Of a DNA stretch of 46,616 bases, positions 1 to 7,861 are shown in pieces (the stretch's first letter is position 1; every line of letters starts with the position of its first letter). The notes beneath the pieces were generated by a model. That model had not been told where the DNA came from. It did not search any database and saw nothing but the letters and a program-made list of their open reading frames with translations. This DNA comes from JAKAWQ01 sp035503055 (GTDB lineage Bacteria > Pseudomonadota > Alphaproteobacteria > Acetobacterales > Acetobacteraceae), in the NCBI GenBank assembly GCA_035503055.1, contig DATJTV010000341.1, positions 1 through 46,616 on the forward strand, read 5' to 3'. The position numbers were made by a program, and so were the translations under genes.

Positions 1-38
1 GACCTACGGCGATTCCGCCTTCGGTCATCACGCTCTAG
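1..38 (+). repeat. 3' end of a 106-bp CTAG-bounded element, cut by the window edge
   Basis: These bases match the last 38 bases of the complete copy that follows, including the arm ending ATCACGCTCTAG. The two copies share one CTAG, so they lie head to tail. The rest of this copy is outside the window. Confidence 0.85.
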
Positions 39-140
39 AGCGGGATGGGATCGCTCACGCTCACCCATCCCGCTCTATCTCTTTGTTTGATCGCGTGATT
101 CAGACCTACGGCGATTCCGCCTTCGGTCATCACGCTCTAG
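35..140 (+). repeat. 106-bp palindromic interspersed element, copy 1 (probable MITE/REP)
   Basis: The element starts and ends with CTAG and has two hairpins. The first is a perfect 14-bp stem (TAGAGCGGGATGGG paired with CCCATCCCGCTCTA) around a 14-nt loop. The second is a nested stem (GCGTGAT, GACC, GGCG paired with CGCC, GGTC, ATCACGC) with a 4-nt loop. Copies at 4853 and 45505 differ from this one by about one base each and have the same orientation. One frame is open through the whole element, so it can create false fused reading frames. The last CTAG carries, on the minus strand, the stop codon of the neighbouring oxidoreductase gene. Confidence 0.9.
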
Positions 141-1543
141 CTCCGCACGACCGCGCGCACATCCGCCTCGCTCCGCGCCATCCCGGCGAGCTCCGCCACC
201 GTGATCGGCTTCACCGGCGGCCGCAGCCGGTAATACCCGACCTCCGCCGGCGACACGCCCCGCACATCGGCGATGATCTCGCCCACCGTCAGCCCGCAGA
301 ACCGTCCCTGGCACGGCCCCATCCCGCAGCGGAGGAACGCCTTGAGCTGGTTCGGCCCCTGAACCCCAAGAGAAGCGACCACCTCCCGCACCCGCGCGAC
401 GCTCACCTCCTCGCAGCGGCACGCCATCGCCTCCGCCGCCCCCAGCCTCATCTCCCGCGCCGGCCGGTAGACCGCATCCAGGAACGCCCGTCCCCGCTCG
501 AACCGCCGCGCCCGCGCCCGCTCCGCCGCCACCATGCGCTGCGCCGCCTCGGCGCCGATCCTTCCCAAGGCCGCCGCCGCCGCCAGCGCTGCGATCCGCC
601 CCGCCGCCTCCGCCATCTCCGCCCCGCCGATCCCGGCGCCGTCGCCCGCCACCGCGATGCCCGCCAGGCTCGTGTTGCCGAGCCCGTCCGTCACCGGCCG
701 CCAACACGCCTGCGCCTCGTTCCAGGCGAGCGCGCAGCCGGCCGCCGCCGCGAGGTTGATGTCGGGCACCACGCCCTGGTGCAGCAGCACGTGATCCGCC
801 GCTTCCCGCCCCACGCCCTGCGGCCCCTCCCACGTCACCTCGAGCCGCCCGTCGCCCTCCACCGCAAGCCCCGCCACCCCCGACACCACCCGCACCGAAC
901 TTCGCACCCGCCCCATCAGCGCGAGCCCCTTGCGCGCATAGGGCGAAAGCAGAAATCCCCCCACCTCCCGCGCCGCGGCGCGCCACCGCCCTCGCGGCAC
1001 CGTCTCGAGGATCAGCGCCGGCTTCACCCCCGCCGCGAGATACTGCGCGGCGAGCAGCCAGAGCAGCGGCCCCGCCCCTGCCAGCACCACCCGCCCGCTC
1101 GCAACCACGCCCGCGCTCTTGAGCAGCGTCTGCGCCGCCCCGACCGTCATCACGCCGGGCAACGTCCAGCCCTTCACCGGCGTCGGCCGCTCCAGCGCGC
1201 CGGTCGCGAGGATCACCCGTCGCGCCGCGACCGCCCGGCTCGTCCCGCCCGCCGAGAGCCCCACCTCCCGCGCCGCGTCCAGGTACCAAACGGCGCACTC
1301 TTTCACATAATCCGCCCCGCTCGCCGCGAACGCCCGCGCCAGCCCCGCGCCCCGCCAGTAATCGGCCCCCAGCACGTCCCGCCGCGCCATCGCCGGCGCC
1401 GTGATCGCGCGAAACACCTGCCCGCCCGGCCCCGCCGCCTGGTCGGCGACGAGCACCGAAAGGCCGCGCTCCGCCGCCGTCACGGCGGCCGCCATCCCCG
1501 CCGGCCCGGCGCCCACCACGACCAGGTCGTACTCTTCCTTCAC
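137..1543 (-). CDS. FAD-dependent amine/opine oxidase, large subunit (HcnB/OoxA-like)
   Basis: The 468-residue protein has an N-terminal FAD dinucleotide fold (GAGPAG at about residues 11-16) and a C-terminal BFD-like iron-sulphur region with Cys at about 375, 377, 406, 411 and 416. This matches large subunits of multi-subunit dehydrogenases such as hydrogen cyanide synthase HcnB, opine oxidase OoxA and D-hydroxyproline dehydrogenase. The GTG start at 1543 was chosen because it lies 14 bases after the stop of the ferredoxin-like subunit gene and gives the normal length; the longer frame upstream is a shadow of that gene. With its two upstream genes it should form a membrane-linked oxidase feeding electrons to the respiratory chain. 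The substrate cannot be read from the sequence. The stop codon TAG lies inside the terminal CTAG of the adjoining repeat element. Confidence 0.85.
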   Translation of the reverse strand: MKEEYDLVVVGAGPAGMAAAVTAAERGLSVLVADQAAGPGGQVFRAITAPAMARRDVLGADYWRGAGLARAFAASGADYVKECAVWYLDAAREVGLSAGGTSRAVAARRVILATGALERPTPVKGWTLPGVMTVGAAQTLLKSAGVVASGRVVLAGAGPLLWLLAAQYLAAGVKPALILETVPRGRWRAAAREVGGFLLSPYARKGLALMGRVRSSVRVVSGVAGLAVEGDGRLEVTWEGPQGVGREAADHVLLHQGVVPDINLAAAAGCALAWNEAQACWRPVTDGLGNTSLAGIAVAGDGAGIGGAEMAEAAGRIAALAAAAALGRIGAEAAQRMVAAERARARRFERGRAFLDAVYRPAREMRLGAAEAMACRCEEVSVARVREVVASLGVQGPNQLKAFLRCGMGPCQGRFCGLTVGEIIADVRGVSPAEVGYYRLRPPVKPITVAELAGMARSEADVRAVVRS

Positions 1544-1557
1544 TCCCCCGAGCCCGC

Positions 1558-1854
1558 TCACCGCCCGAGCGCCCGCCGCCCGTCCTGCGTCCGCACGTCC
1601 ATTCCTTCCTTCAGCGGAACCAGGCAGGCCTGCCGGTTGCCGACCCCATCGATCTCCACCAGGCAGTCGAAGCAGGCTCCCATCATGCAGAACGGCCCGC
1701 GCGCCACGCCCCCCACCGCGGTCCTGCGGAAAACCAGCCGCCCGGCCGCGAGCAGCGCCGCCGCCACGCTCTCGCCCAGGCACCCCTCCGCCGCCTCCCC
1801 GTCCACCACGAAGGAAACCGGCCGCGCCGCGACCTCAGGCAACCGCCGGAACAT
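1558..1854 (-). CDS. 2Fe-2S ferredoxin-like subunit of the oxidase (HcnA-like)
   Basis: The 98-residue protein has Cys 56, 61, 64 and 77 in the spacing C-x4-C-x2-C-x12-C, typical of the small 2Fe-2S subunit that goes with HcnB/OoxA-type and D-hydroxyproline dehydrogenase complexes. Its ATG lies within the last 20 bases of the preceding FAD subunit gene, so translation is probably coupled. It should carry electrons between the two flavin subunits. The family is clear; the substrate of the complex is not. Confidence 0.85.
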   Translation of the reverse strand: MFRRLPEVAARPVSFVVDGEAAEGCLGESVAAALLAAGRLVFRRTAVGGVARGPFCMMGACFDCLVEIDGVGNRQACLVPLKEGMDVRTQDGRRALGR

Positions 1855-3007
1855 CGAACCTCCGCGCGCTGAACGGCGAAAGCCGCGCCTCGAGCGCGCC
1901 GCGGTCGATCATCGGCGCCAAGGTCAGCGCATGCGCCGCCGCGAGCGTGACCCCGCTATGGCAGGTGCAGAGGAACGCGCCCGGAAAATCCTCGCTCTGC
2001 TCGTAGATCGGAAACCCGTCCGCGGTCATCACGCGCAGCGCCGACCACGTCCTCACCACGTTCAGCCGCCCGATCCGCGGAAACATCCGCGCCGCGCGCT
2101 CCGCCTCCACCGCGAGAATCCCGAGCCCCACGCGCCCATCCTCCGCGCCCGCCTCCCCGGCTCCGATCTCCCCGGCCCCGATCTCCTCAGCCCCGATCTC
2201 CTCAGCACTATCGCCGATCATCACCCCGCCCTCGTCGGTCTGCCGGACCGTGTGCATCGGGTAGGGAAGGAACGGCGCCGCCTTCTCGGTCACGATCACC
2301 TGCCCCCGCTGCGGCCGCACCGCCGCGCTGAGCCCCACCATCGGCGCGAGCCGGGCATTGCCGATCCCCGCCGCGAGCACCACGCGCTCCGCCGCAACCG
2401 TCTCATCCCCCGCCACAACCTCAAACCCGCCGCCCGCAACCGGCGCGATCCTCCGCACCCTCCGCCCCGGCGCGTACGCTCCGCCCCGCCCCACAAAACC
2501 CGTGTGCAGCGCGCGGAAAAGCCTGAGCGAGTTGACGTCCCCGTCGAGCGGGCAATAGATCGCGCCCACCACCTCCGGCCCAATCTCGGGCAAACGGCGG
2601 AAAAGCTCGTTCCGCCCCACGCGCTCGTACTCGTAGGGCTCCATCCCCTCCTGGCTCATCAGCCGCGCCATCATCGCCCCGCGGCGTTCGAGCTCCGCCT
2701 CCGAAAGCGCGAGCGCGAACCCGCCCGGCCGCCGATGCGCAACCGAGATCCCCGTCTCTTCTCCAACCTCTCTCGCGAATCCCGCCCAGATCTCCGAGGA
2801 ATGCCGCGTCCATGCCGCGTAACCCGGCATCCCGACGCCTTTTCCCTGCACCCAGACCAGCGCGAAATTGCCGCGCGAGGCGCGAAAGGCGCGGTCGCCC
2901 TCGTCGAGCACGATCACCCGCCGCCTCGCCCGCGCCATCCCGTAGCCGATCGCCGCGCCGACCAGCCCGCCGCCGATCACGGCAACCTCCCAGGATCCTT
3001 CCCGCAT
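1835..3007 (-). CDS. FAD-dependent oxidoreductase, DAO family (HcnC/OoxB-like subunit)
   Basis: The 390-residue protein begins with a DAO-type FAD motif (IGGGLVG at about residues 11-17) and keeps the family layout to the C-terminal block around RVMTADGFPIYE. It is the first gene of the three-subunit oxidase operon and probably holds the substrate site where a D-amino acid, imino acid or opine C-N bond is oxidised. The ATG at 3007 follows an AGGGG ribosome site; an in-frame start 72 bases upstream is less likely. An oddity is a run of Glu/Ile/Gly/Ala repeats at about residues 266-284, encoded by a 15-bp tandem repeat. It looks like an insertion in a surface loop. Confidence 0.85.
   Translation of the reverse strand: MREGSWEVAVIGGGLVGAAIGYGMARARRRVIVLDEGDRAFRASRGNFALVWVQGKGVGMPGYAAWTRHSSEIWAGFAREVGEETGISVAHRRPGGFALALSEAELERRGAMMARLMSQEGMEPYEYERVGRNELFRRLPEIGPEVVGAIYCPLDGDVNSLRLFRALHTGFVGRGGAYAPGRRVRRIAPVAGGGFEVVAGDETVAAERVVLAAGIGNARLAPMVGLSAAVRPQRGQVIVTEKAAPFLPYPMHTVRQTDEGGVMIGDSAEEIGAEEIGAGEIGAGEAGAEDGRVGLGILAVEAERAARMFPRIGRLNVVRTWSALRVMTADGFPIYEQSEDFPGAFLCTCHSGVTLAAAHALTLAPMIDRGALEARLSPFSARRFDVPAVA
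2154..2213. repeat. 15-bp tandem repeat, 4 units, inside the DAO-subunit gene
   Basis: Four adjacent 15-bp units of the type CTCCCCGGCTCCGAT lie in frame in the minus-strand gene and encode five-residue Glu/Ile/Gly/Ala units. The unit length is a multiple of three, so copy number can change without breaking the frame. Confidence 0.8.
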
Positions 3008-3170
3008 CCCCTGCCTCGCCACCCGCCGCCGTTCTATTTCTCCCCCCGCCCGCCGGCGCAATCCCTGGTTGGAAGCCACGCTGCCTCAGCCGCCAAACCA
3101 TACGGCTGCCTGTCCAGCCAAAGCGCACGACATCGGCGTAATTCTCGAATCAGCGACACCGGCCCACGCC

Positions 3171-3390
3171 ATGGGTGCCCCGATCTCCATTCGCCTCGAT
3201 GACGAGGTGGGCGCCGGGCTGGAGACGGAAGCCCGCGCGCGCGGCATCGGATTGGCGAGCCTGCTGCGCGATCTCGCAACCGAGCCGGCCCGCACGGCGC
3301 CTCAAGCCCGCCGCATCGCGCATCGCCCCCGGGCAACTCTCCACCATCCGCCACCGGATCGCGCTTTCCCTCGGCATCGCGGAACCCTGA
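3171..3390 (+). pseudogene. Remnant of a small ribbon-helix-helix (CopG-like) protein gene
   Basis: From the ATG at 3171 the first 38 codons read like a ribbon-helix-helix DNA-binding domain: a short strand (ISIRLDDEV) then helices with ARARGIGLASLLRDLA. After about codon 40 that frame turns into Pro/Arg/His-rich sequence typical of a wrong frame and runs into the MFS gene. The +1 frame stays open to a TGA at 3388-3390. This suggests one frameshift in a former gene of about 70 codons, possibly an antitoxin. No partner toxin is visible next to it. An intact but unusual protein cannot be excluded. Confidence 0.4.
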
Positions 3391-3440
3391 CACAACCGGT
3401 GCCGCGAACATTCCGGCTTGCATGGAAGCCGGCGTACCCT

Positions 3441-3476
3441 GTTTCCTCGCCTGTTTCCTCGCCTCTTTCCTCTGGC
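3441..3476. repeat. 12-bp tandem repeat, 3 units
   Basis: Two exact units of GTTTCCTCGCCT and a third degenerate unit lie just upstream of the MFS gene, between the ribbon-helix-helix remnant and the ribosome site. No function is evident. Confidence 0.75.
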
Positions 3477-3494
3477 CGCAACAGAAGGCGCACG

Positions 3495-4790
3495 ATGACG
3501 CCCAGCCACCCTTCTCCGCGCCCGCCCGCGAAGCTCTGGGCCGGCATAGTCGCAGCGTCCTCCCTCGATCCCCGCACGATCGCGATGCTGCCGCTGCTCG
3601 CCGCGGTCTTCATCGACCTCTTCTCGTTCGGCCTGATGTACCCGGTGATCGTCTCGCTGTTCGCCGCGCCGGCGCTCCGCCATGCCTACTCGGCCGCCCG
3701 GATCAACCTCTATCTCTCGCTCGCCTTTTCCCTCTTCCCGCTCGGCATGTTCTTCGGCGCCTCGCTGCTCGGCGACATCTCGGATGCAATCGGCCGCCGG
3801 CGGACGCTGCTGATCTGCATGGCGGGCCTCGGCACGGCCTATCTGCTGATGCTGATCGGCGTGCAGAGCGGCGTGCTCGAGCTCTTCCTCGCCGGGCGGC
3901 TCCTCTCGGGCCTGATGGCCGGCACCAGCCCGATCGCCCAAGCAGCAATGATGGACCACGCCGGCGCGGACGAGCGCGGCGACCTCCTCTCGCAGGTGGT
4001 GCTGGTGAACTGCGTCGCACTGGTCTCCGGCCCCGCCGCCGGCGGGCTGCTCGGCCATATCGATTTCGCGGCCCCGCTCGCGTTCGCGATGCTGCTCTGC
4101 GTCCTGGCCTTCGCCTGGATCGCCCGCGCTCGCTTCGCCGAGGCCACGCCGCGGGCGAAGCTCCGGCTCTCCCTGCGGCGCCCGTTCGAGATCTTCGCCG
4201 CGGCCTGGCGCCGCCCGCTCATCCGCAACCTCGCCCTCTCGTTCTTCCTCTTCCAGTTCGGCTTTGCGTTCTATTACACCTACATCCTGGTCCGCATGGC
4301 CGACGCCTACCATCTCTCCCCGGCCGCGCTCGGGCTCTTCTCGGCAACGCTCGGCGCCGGCTTCGTGCTCGGCTCGACCCTCTTCTACCACTGGGCGATC
4401 GCCCGCCTCGGCCAGGACCTCCGCGTCGCCAGGCTCGGGCTCCTTGCCTGCGGGGCGATGATCCTGCTCTCCGCCCTGCCGCTCGGCGCGGGCCCGCAAT
4501 GGCTCCTCGCGCTGCTGGCCGCCATCACCAATGTGCTCGCCTTCGTCTCGCTCCTGGCGCTGATCAGCGGCGCCGCCGCGGCGGAGGAGCAGGGCTGGGC
4601 GCTCGGCATCGGTGCGGCGATGACCGCCGCCTCCTTTTTCCTCTCCGGGCTCTTCGCCGCGGCCATCGCCGTCATTCCGCTGGCGCTCCTGCTCGCCGCC
4701 GGCGGCGCGATCGTGATCGCCGGAATCCTCCCGCTCGGCCCCGGTTTGCTGCCCGTGCCGGCCCTCGCGGACCCCGAGCCGCGGCAATGA
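3495..4790 (+). CDS. MFS transporter, TetA/DHA1-like drug or metabolite exporter
   Basis: The 431-residue protein is hydrophobic throughout and has about 12 membrane segments. The loop between segments 2 and 3 holds MFS motif A (LLGDISDAIGRRR at about residues 91-103), with G, D and the RRR cluster intact. This fits a proton-coupled exporter of the DHA1 group in the inner membrane. The ATG at 3495 follows AGAAGG at six bases; longer in-frame extensions upstream are not protein-like. The gene stands alone on the plus strand, divergent from the oxidase operon, and ends shortly before a 106-bp repeat element. The substrate cannot be inferred. Confidence 0.85.
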   Translation: MTPSHPSPRPPAKLWAGIVAASSLDPRTIAMLPLLAAVFIDLFSFGLMYPVIVSLFAAPALRHAYSAARINLYLSLAFSLFPLGMFFGASLLGDISDAIGRRRTLLICMAGLGTAYLLMLIGVQSGVLELFLAGRLLSGLMAGTSPIAQAAMMDHAGADERGDLLSQVVLVNCVALVSGPAAGGLLGHIDFAAPLAFAMLLCVLAFAWIARARFAEATPRAKLRLSLRRPFEIFAAAWRRPLIRNLALSFFLFQFGFAFYYTYILVRMADAYHLSPAALGLFSATLGAGFVLGSTLFYHWAIARLGQDLRVARLGLLACGAMILLSALPLGAGPQWLLALLAAITNVLAFVSLLALISGAAAAEEQGWALGIGAAMTAASFFLSGLFAAAIAVIPLALLLAAGGAIVIAGILPLGPGLLPVPALADPEPRQ

Positions 4791-4852
4791 AGCGCGCCTG
4801 GCGCCGTCGTCGACCGCCGCGGGAAACCGCAGCGGCCACCGCAAGCCGTTCG

Positions 4853-4958
4853 CTAGAGCGGGATGGGATCGCTCACGCTCACCCATCCCGCTCTATCTTT
4901 TTGTTTGATCGCGTGATTCAGACCTACGGCGATTCCGCCTTCGGTCATCACGCTCTAG
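4853..4958 (+). repeat. 106-bp palindromic element, copy 2
   Basis: This is the same CTAG-bounded double-hairpin element as copy 1, with one C-to-T change between the hairpins. It lies 62 bases downstream of the MFS gene, where its stems could also act as an mRNA 3' barrier. Confidence 0.9.
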
Positions 4959-5292
4959 GTTAGCCTAACCGATTGAAAGGATAATGAAATGTCGTCACCC
5001 GGTGGGTCCCGGCCGACGCTGACCGGGACCCACCGGGGAGACGGATGTCTCGAACGATTTCATCGCGACGGCGCCTGTTTTGGGCGGCGCCCCGCCGGCC
5101 GCCGAAAGACAGCCGGAAGCGTCGATCGCGCGAGCAAACAAGCACCGCTTGCGCGTTCGGCTCGGCTGGACGCGCTCGAGCCGCGCCGGCCAGCCAAGGG
5201 GACCACCACCTGCTCCCTTGGGCTCCCTTGGGCTCCTTTGGACCCCCGTGGCGCCAGGCCGCTCCGTGGCTGCGCGGCTCAAGAGGAACGCG
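4959..5292. other. Gene-free stretch with a perfect 15-bp hairpin and a 10-bp tandem repeat
   Basis: No convincing gene is visible. At 4998-5037 there is a perfect 15-bp inverted repeat (CCCGGTGGGTCCCGG and its complement) around a 10-nt loop. It has no T-run, so it is not a classical terminator. At 5212-5241 there are three 10-bp units of GCTCCCTTGG, the last with one change. A shorter palindrome GGTTAG-C-CTAACC lies directly after the repeat element at 4958. Confidence 0.7.
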
Positions 5293-5730
5293 TCAGCGAC
5301 CGCCACCCGTCTGGTTCACGAGGTTCATGTTGTTCATGTCCCTCACCGGCGGGATATCGACCGTATTGTTGGCGCAGCCTTCGCCCTTCAGCGTCGCGGT
5401 GATGCGGCCGTTCGCGGAGCGCGTTCCGGTGACGGTGCCGACCGGCCCGTCGCCGATCGCGGTCTTGGTCACCGTCAGGGTGAAGTTGCCGTTGCTGTCC
5501 ATGGTTCCGGTGACGTAGCTGAGGCCGCTCAGGTCCGAATATTCCGCCCAGCCGCGGATCTGGCCGTTGTTGTTCACGAGCCGCCAGCTGATGAAGGGGC
5601 AGCCGGCGACGGACGAGGCCGTGTTCCCCACGAAGCCGGGCTCCGGGGCGGCCATCGCCGGCAACGCCGCAACCACTCCGAGCCCGATCAGCCCCGCCGC
5701 AGCCAACCCGATGGATTTCTTGATCGTCAA
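5293..5730 (-). CDS. Small secreted protein of unknown family, twin A
   Basis: The predicted product has 145 residues with a Sec-type signal peptide (hydrophobic run, then AMA before APEPGF). The mature part has two Cys, one in AGCPF and one in EGCAN, that could form a disulphide. Its alternating Gly/Thr-rich strands (RGWAEYSDL, YVTGTMDS, GTVTGTRS) suggest a small beta barrel or sandwich. I do not recognise the family. The start is a TTG at 5730 behind a good GAGGAGG site; it aligns with the ATG of the twin gene at 7203. The two proteins are about 85 % identical by eye. It lies downstream of, and in the same direction as, the AEC transporter gene's mirror partner, but with its own leader. Confidence 0.75.
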   Translation of the reverse strand: MTIKKSIGLAAAGLIGLGVVAALPAMAAPEPGFVGNTASSVAGCPFISWRLVNNNGQIRGWAEYSDLSGLSYVTGTMDSNGNFTLTVTKTAIGDGPVGTVTGTRSANGRITATLKGEGCANNTVDIPPVRDMNNMNLVNQTGGGR

Positions 5731-5779
5731 CGTTACCTCCTCAGAATGACCGGCATCCCGTCCCGGCCTGCCACCACCG

Positions 5780-5831
5780 AGGGTGCCCAGTTTGCTGCTT
5801 GGCCGCAACCATCTTTTTCGGCCTGAATCAA
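5780..5831 (-). promoter_or_regulatory. Conserved leader of twin A, mirrored at 7097-7148
   Basis: Read on the minus strand, about 52 bases beginning TTGATTCAGGCCGAAAA and ending CTGGGCACCCTC are almost the same as the segment before twin B, while the bases between leader and gene are less alike. It can fold a GGCCG/CGGCC stem. Such conservation suggests a shared promoter or mRNA leader, or simply a recent duplication. Confidence 0.5.
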
Positions 5832-5921
5832 AGCTTAGCTTTCCTATCTGTGCCAAATGGTACTCGGCATAGGGGACGGAACAAAACCTTCATCGCCGGC
5901 GCCGGCCGCGACCGCCCCGGC

Positions 5922-6887
5922 TCACGGCCCCGCGGCGATGCGCGCGGAAAGCCCGGAGAGGGCGTAGAGCCAGACGAGCAGGGACAGCACCGAGAAGAGC
6001 GTCGTCATCGAGACGGTGGAGGCGACCATCGTCTCCTCGCAGGCATATTCCCCGGCCAGGATATAGACCGTCTTGGCGGTCGGCACCGCGGCGCAGATCA
6101 CCGCCGCGACCGTCGCCAGCGGATCGAGGCCGCCGACGAGCGCCAGGCCATAGACGATCAGCGGCATGACGACGAGCTTGATCGCCGTCAGCGCCACGGA
6201 CGGACCGAGAGTGGCGCGCAGCCCACCGACCGAGAGCCCGAGCCCGATCGCGAACAGCGCGCAGGGCGTGAGCGCGCCGGCGAAGATGTTGAGGTAGGCG
6301 GCGAGCGGGCCGGGCAGGCGAACCCCGAGGATCGACCAGGCGACGCCGAGCAGCGTCGAAAAGACCATCGGGTTGAGGGCGATATGGCGGACCAGGACGC
6401 CCGGCCGCATCGCCTCGCTCCGCGCCCCCCGCCCGTCGATCTCGAGCGCGATGACGGCGGCCGGGAACATCACCACCGCGACGAAGAGCGTCGCGATCGC
6501 CGCCGGAAGCACGGCGCGCTGGCCGTAGACCGCGGCCAGGATCGGCAGGGCGACGAAGCCGGTGTTGGTCATCGCGGCGGCGATCCCGTACATCGTCGGC
6601 CGCGCGAGGCCGGGCCCGAAACGCCTGCGCGCCAGCGCGAAGACGAGGGCGAAGCAGATCAGCGAGCCGCCGCCGAAGGCGGCGACGAATCGCCATTCCA
6701 GCAATGCCCGTGCCGGCTCCTCCGCGACCGTCACGAACAGGAGCGCGGGCATCGCGAAGTTGTAGGCGAAATGAATGAGCCCGTCGGCGAGCGCGCGCGA
6801 AACGAGCCCCAAGGCGCCGGCGCCCCACCCGGTGACGATCACCGCGAAAACCGGCAGTACGACGTCCGCGATCTCCAACGCGCTCAT
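5922..6887 (-). CDS. AEC-family (auxin efflux carrier) transporter
   Basis: The 321-residue protein has about ten membrane segments in two halves separated by a short hydrophilic stretch, which is the AEC/MdcF layout. Characteristic pieces are PVFAVIVTGWGAG near the N terminus, FAMPALLF, MTNTGFVALPIL and the C-terminal VPTAKTVYILAGEY. Bacterial members move malonate, malate or other small organic acids. The ATG at 6887 gives the usual family length; an upstream in-frame GTG at 6995 would add a polar tail not typical of the family. It is bracketed by the two inverted twin secreted-protein genes. Confidence 0.85.
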   Translation of the reverse strand: MSALEIADVVLPVFAVIVTGWGAGALGLVSRALADGLIHFAYNFAMPALLFVTVAEEPARALLEWRFVAAFGGGSLICFALVFALARRRFGPGLARPTMYGIAAAMTNTGFVALPILAAVYGQRAVLPAAIATLFVAVVMFPAAVIALEIDGRGARSEAMRPGVLVRHIALNPMVFSTLLGVAWSILGVRLPGPLAAYLNIFAGALTPCALFAIGLGLSVGGLRATLGPSVALTAIKLVVMPLIVYGLALVGGLDPLATVAAVICAAVPTAKTVYILAGEYACEETMVASTVSMTTLFSVLSLLVWLYALSGLSARIAAGP

Positions 6888-7096
6888 CTCCGGCCGGGCC
6901 GCACCGGTTCCGCCGGCAGCCCCTGAATAGCGATTCTCGATGGCGCCCCTGGATAGCGCCTCTCCGGGTCGGTCCGCCATCGGATCGAGCGCCACGCTCC
7001 GCCGCCGCCGCCGCGTTCCATCCGGGAGGCGTGACGGACGTATCGTTTCAATCAGCCGGATACAGTAACATTTGTCTCAAAGCGCGAAATTATCCC

Positions 7097-7148
7097 TTGA
7101 TTCAGGCCGAAAAGACGGTTGCGGCCAGACGGTAAACTGGGCACCCTC
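7097..7148 (+). promoter_or_regulatory. Conserved leader of twin B
   Basis: This is the plus-strand counterpart of the leader at 5780-5831, ending about 55 bases before the ATG of twin B. It has the same GGCCG/CGGCC stem. The AT-richer bases just upstream (around 7065-7096) are the likely promoter, but no clear hexamers can be assigned. Confidence 0.5.
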
Positions 7149-7202
7149 AAGCCGAAGAAGACCGGCCCGATGGGAAACGCCGGTCGTTCTGAGGAGGACA
7201 GG

Positions 7203-7652
7203 ATGAACATCAAGACGAGCGTTGGGTTGGTCGCCGCGGGGCTCATCGGGCTCGGAGTGGTTGCGGCATCGCCGGCGATGGCCGCACCGGAGCCCGGTTT
7301 CGTCGGGAACACGGCCTCCTCCGTGGCCGGCTGCCCCTTCATCAGCTGGCGGCTCGCCAACAACAACGGCCAGATCCGCGGCTGGGCCGAATATTCGGAC
7401 CTGAGCGGCGTCAGTTACGTCACCGGAACCATGGACAGCAGCGGGCACTTCACCCTGACGCTGACCAAGACCGCCATCGGCGACGGGCCGGTCGGCACCG
7501 TCACCGGAATGCGCTCGGCGAACGGCCGCATCGTGGCCACGCTGACCGGCCAAGGCTGCGCCAACAACTCGATCGATATCCCGCCCGTGCGGGACATGAA
7601 CAACATGAACCTCGTGAACAGGACCGGCAGCGGCGGCAGCGGTGCACGCTGA
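7203..7652 (+). CDS. Small secreted protein of unknown family, twin B
   Basis: The 149-residue product has a signal peptide ending AMA before APEPGF, then the same beta-rich, two-Cys mature domain as twin A, with a slightly longer Ser/Gly-rich tail. The ATG at 7203 follows GAGGAG at six bases. Differences from twin A are mostly conservative, which suggests both copies are under selection. The shared C-terminal motif PPVRDMNNMNLVN is distinctive. The pair and the AEC gene between them form a 2.4-kb inverted arrangement. Function unknown; periplasmic or extracellular location is the only safe inference. Confidence 0.8.
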   Translation: MNIKTSVGLVAAGLIGLGVVAASPAMAAPEPGFVGNTASSVAGCPFISWRLANNNGQIRGWAEYSDLSGVSYVTGTMDSSGHFTLTLTKTAIGDGPVGTVTGMRSANGRIVATLTGQGCANNSIDIPPVRDMNNMNLVNRTGSGGSGAR

Positions 7653-7680
7653 CGCGCTCCTCCTGAACAGTCCTCGAAGG

Positions 7681-7703
7681 CCCAGGGGGCTCCGCCTCCT
7701 GGG
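7681..7703 (+). terminator. Possible hairpin terminator after twin B
   Basis: A 9-bp stem with one G-T wobble (CCCAGGGGG paired with CCTCCTGGG) lies 28 bases after the stop codon. No T-run follows, so factor-independent termination is doubtful. Confidence 0.35.
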
Positions 7704-7715
7704 CGAGGCCGCGGC

Positions 7716-7822
7716 CAGAGCGTGATGACCGAAGGCGGAACGCCGCAGGTCTGAGCAACGCGAGCAAACAACGACCGGGAGCGGGATGAGCGAGCGCCAG
7801 CGATCTCATCCCGCGTCAGAGC
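7716..7822 (-). repeat. Degenerate, reverse-oriented copy of the 106-bp element
   Basis: The order is inverted relative to the other copies: first an AGAGCGTGATGACCGAAGG arm with its partner, then a GAGCGGGATGAG/CTCATCCCGC stem. Many substitutions are present and the CTAG ends have become CAGA, so this looks like an old copy. Confidence 0.75.
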
Positions 7823-7861
7823 GTTTTCCGCTCGCCATGGCTCACCGAAAACACCCTCGTT

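Noticed and set aside
137..3007. Hydrogen cyanide synthase hcnABC
   Set aside because: The three-subunit layout fits, but the same layout is used by opine oxidases and D-hydroxyproline dehydrogenases. Substrate cannot be told from the sequence, so no hcn symbol was given.
83..3202. Plus-strand frame of over 1000 codons starting in the repeat element
   Set aside because: It is the shadow of the three oxidase subunit genes and starts in the repeat; composition is Arg/Pro/His-rich.
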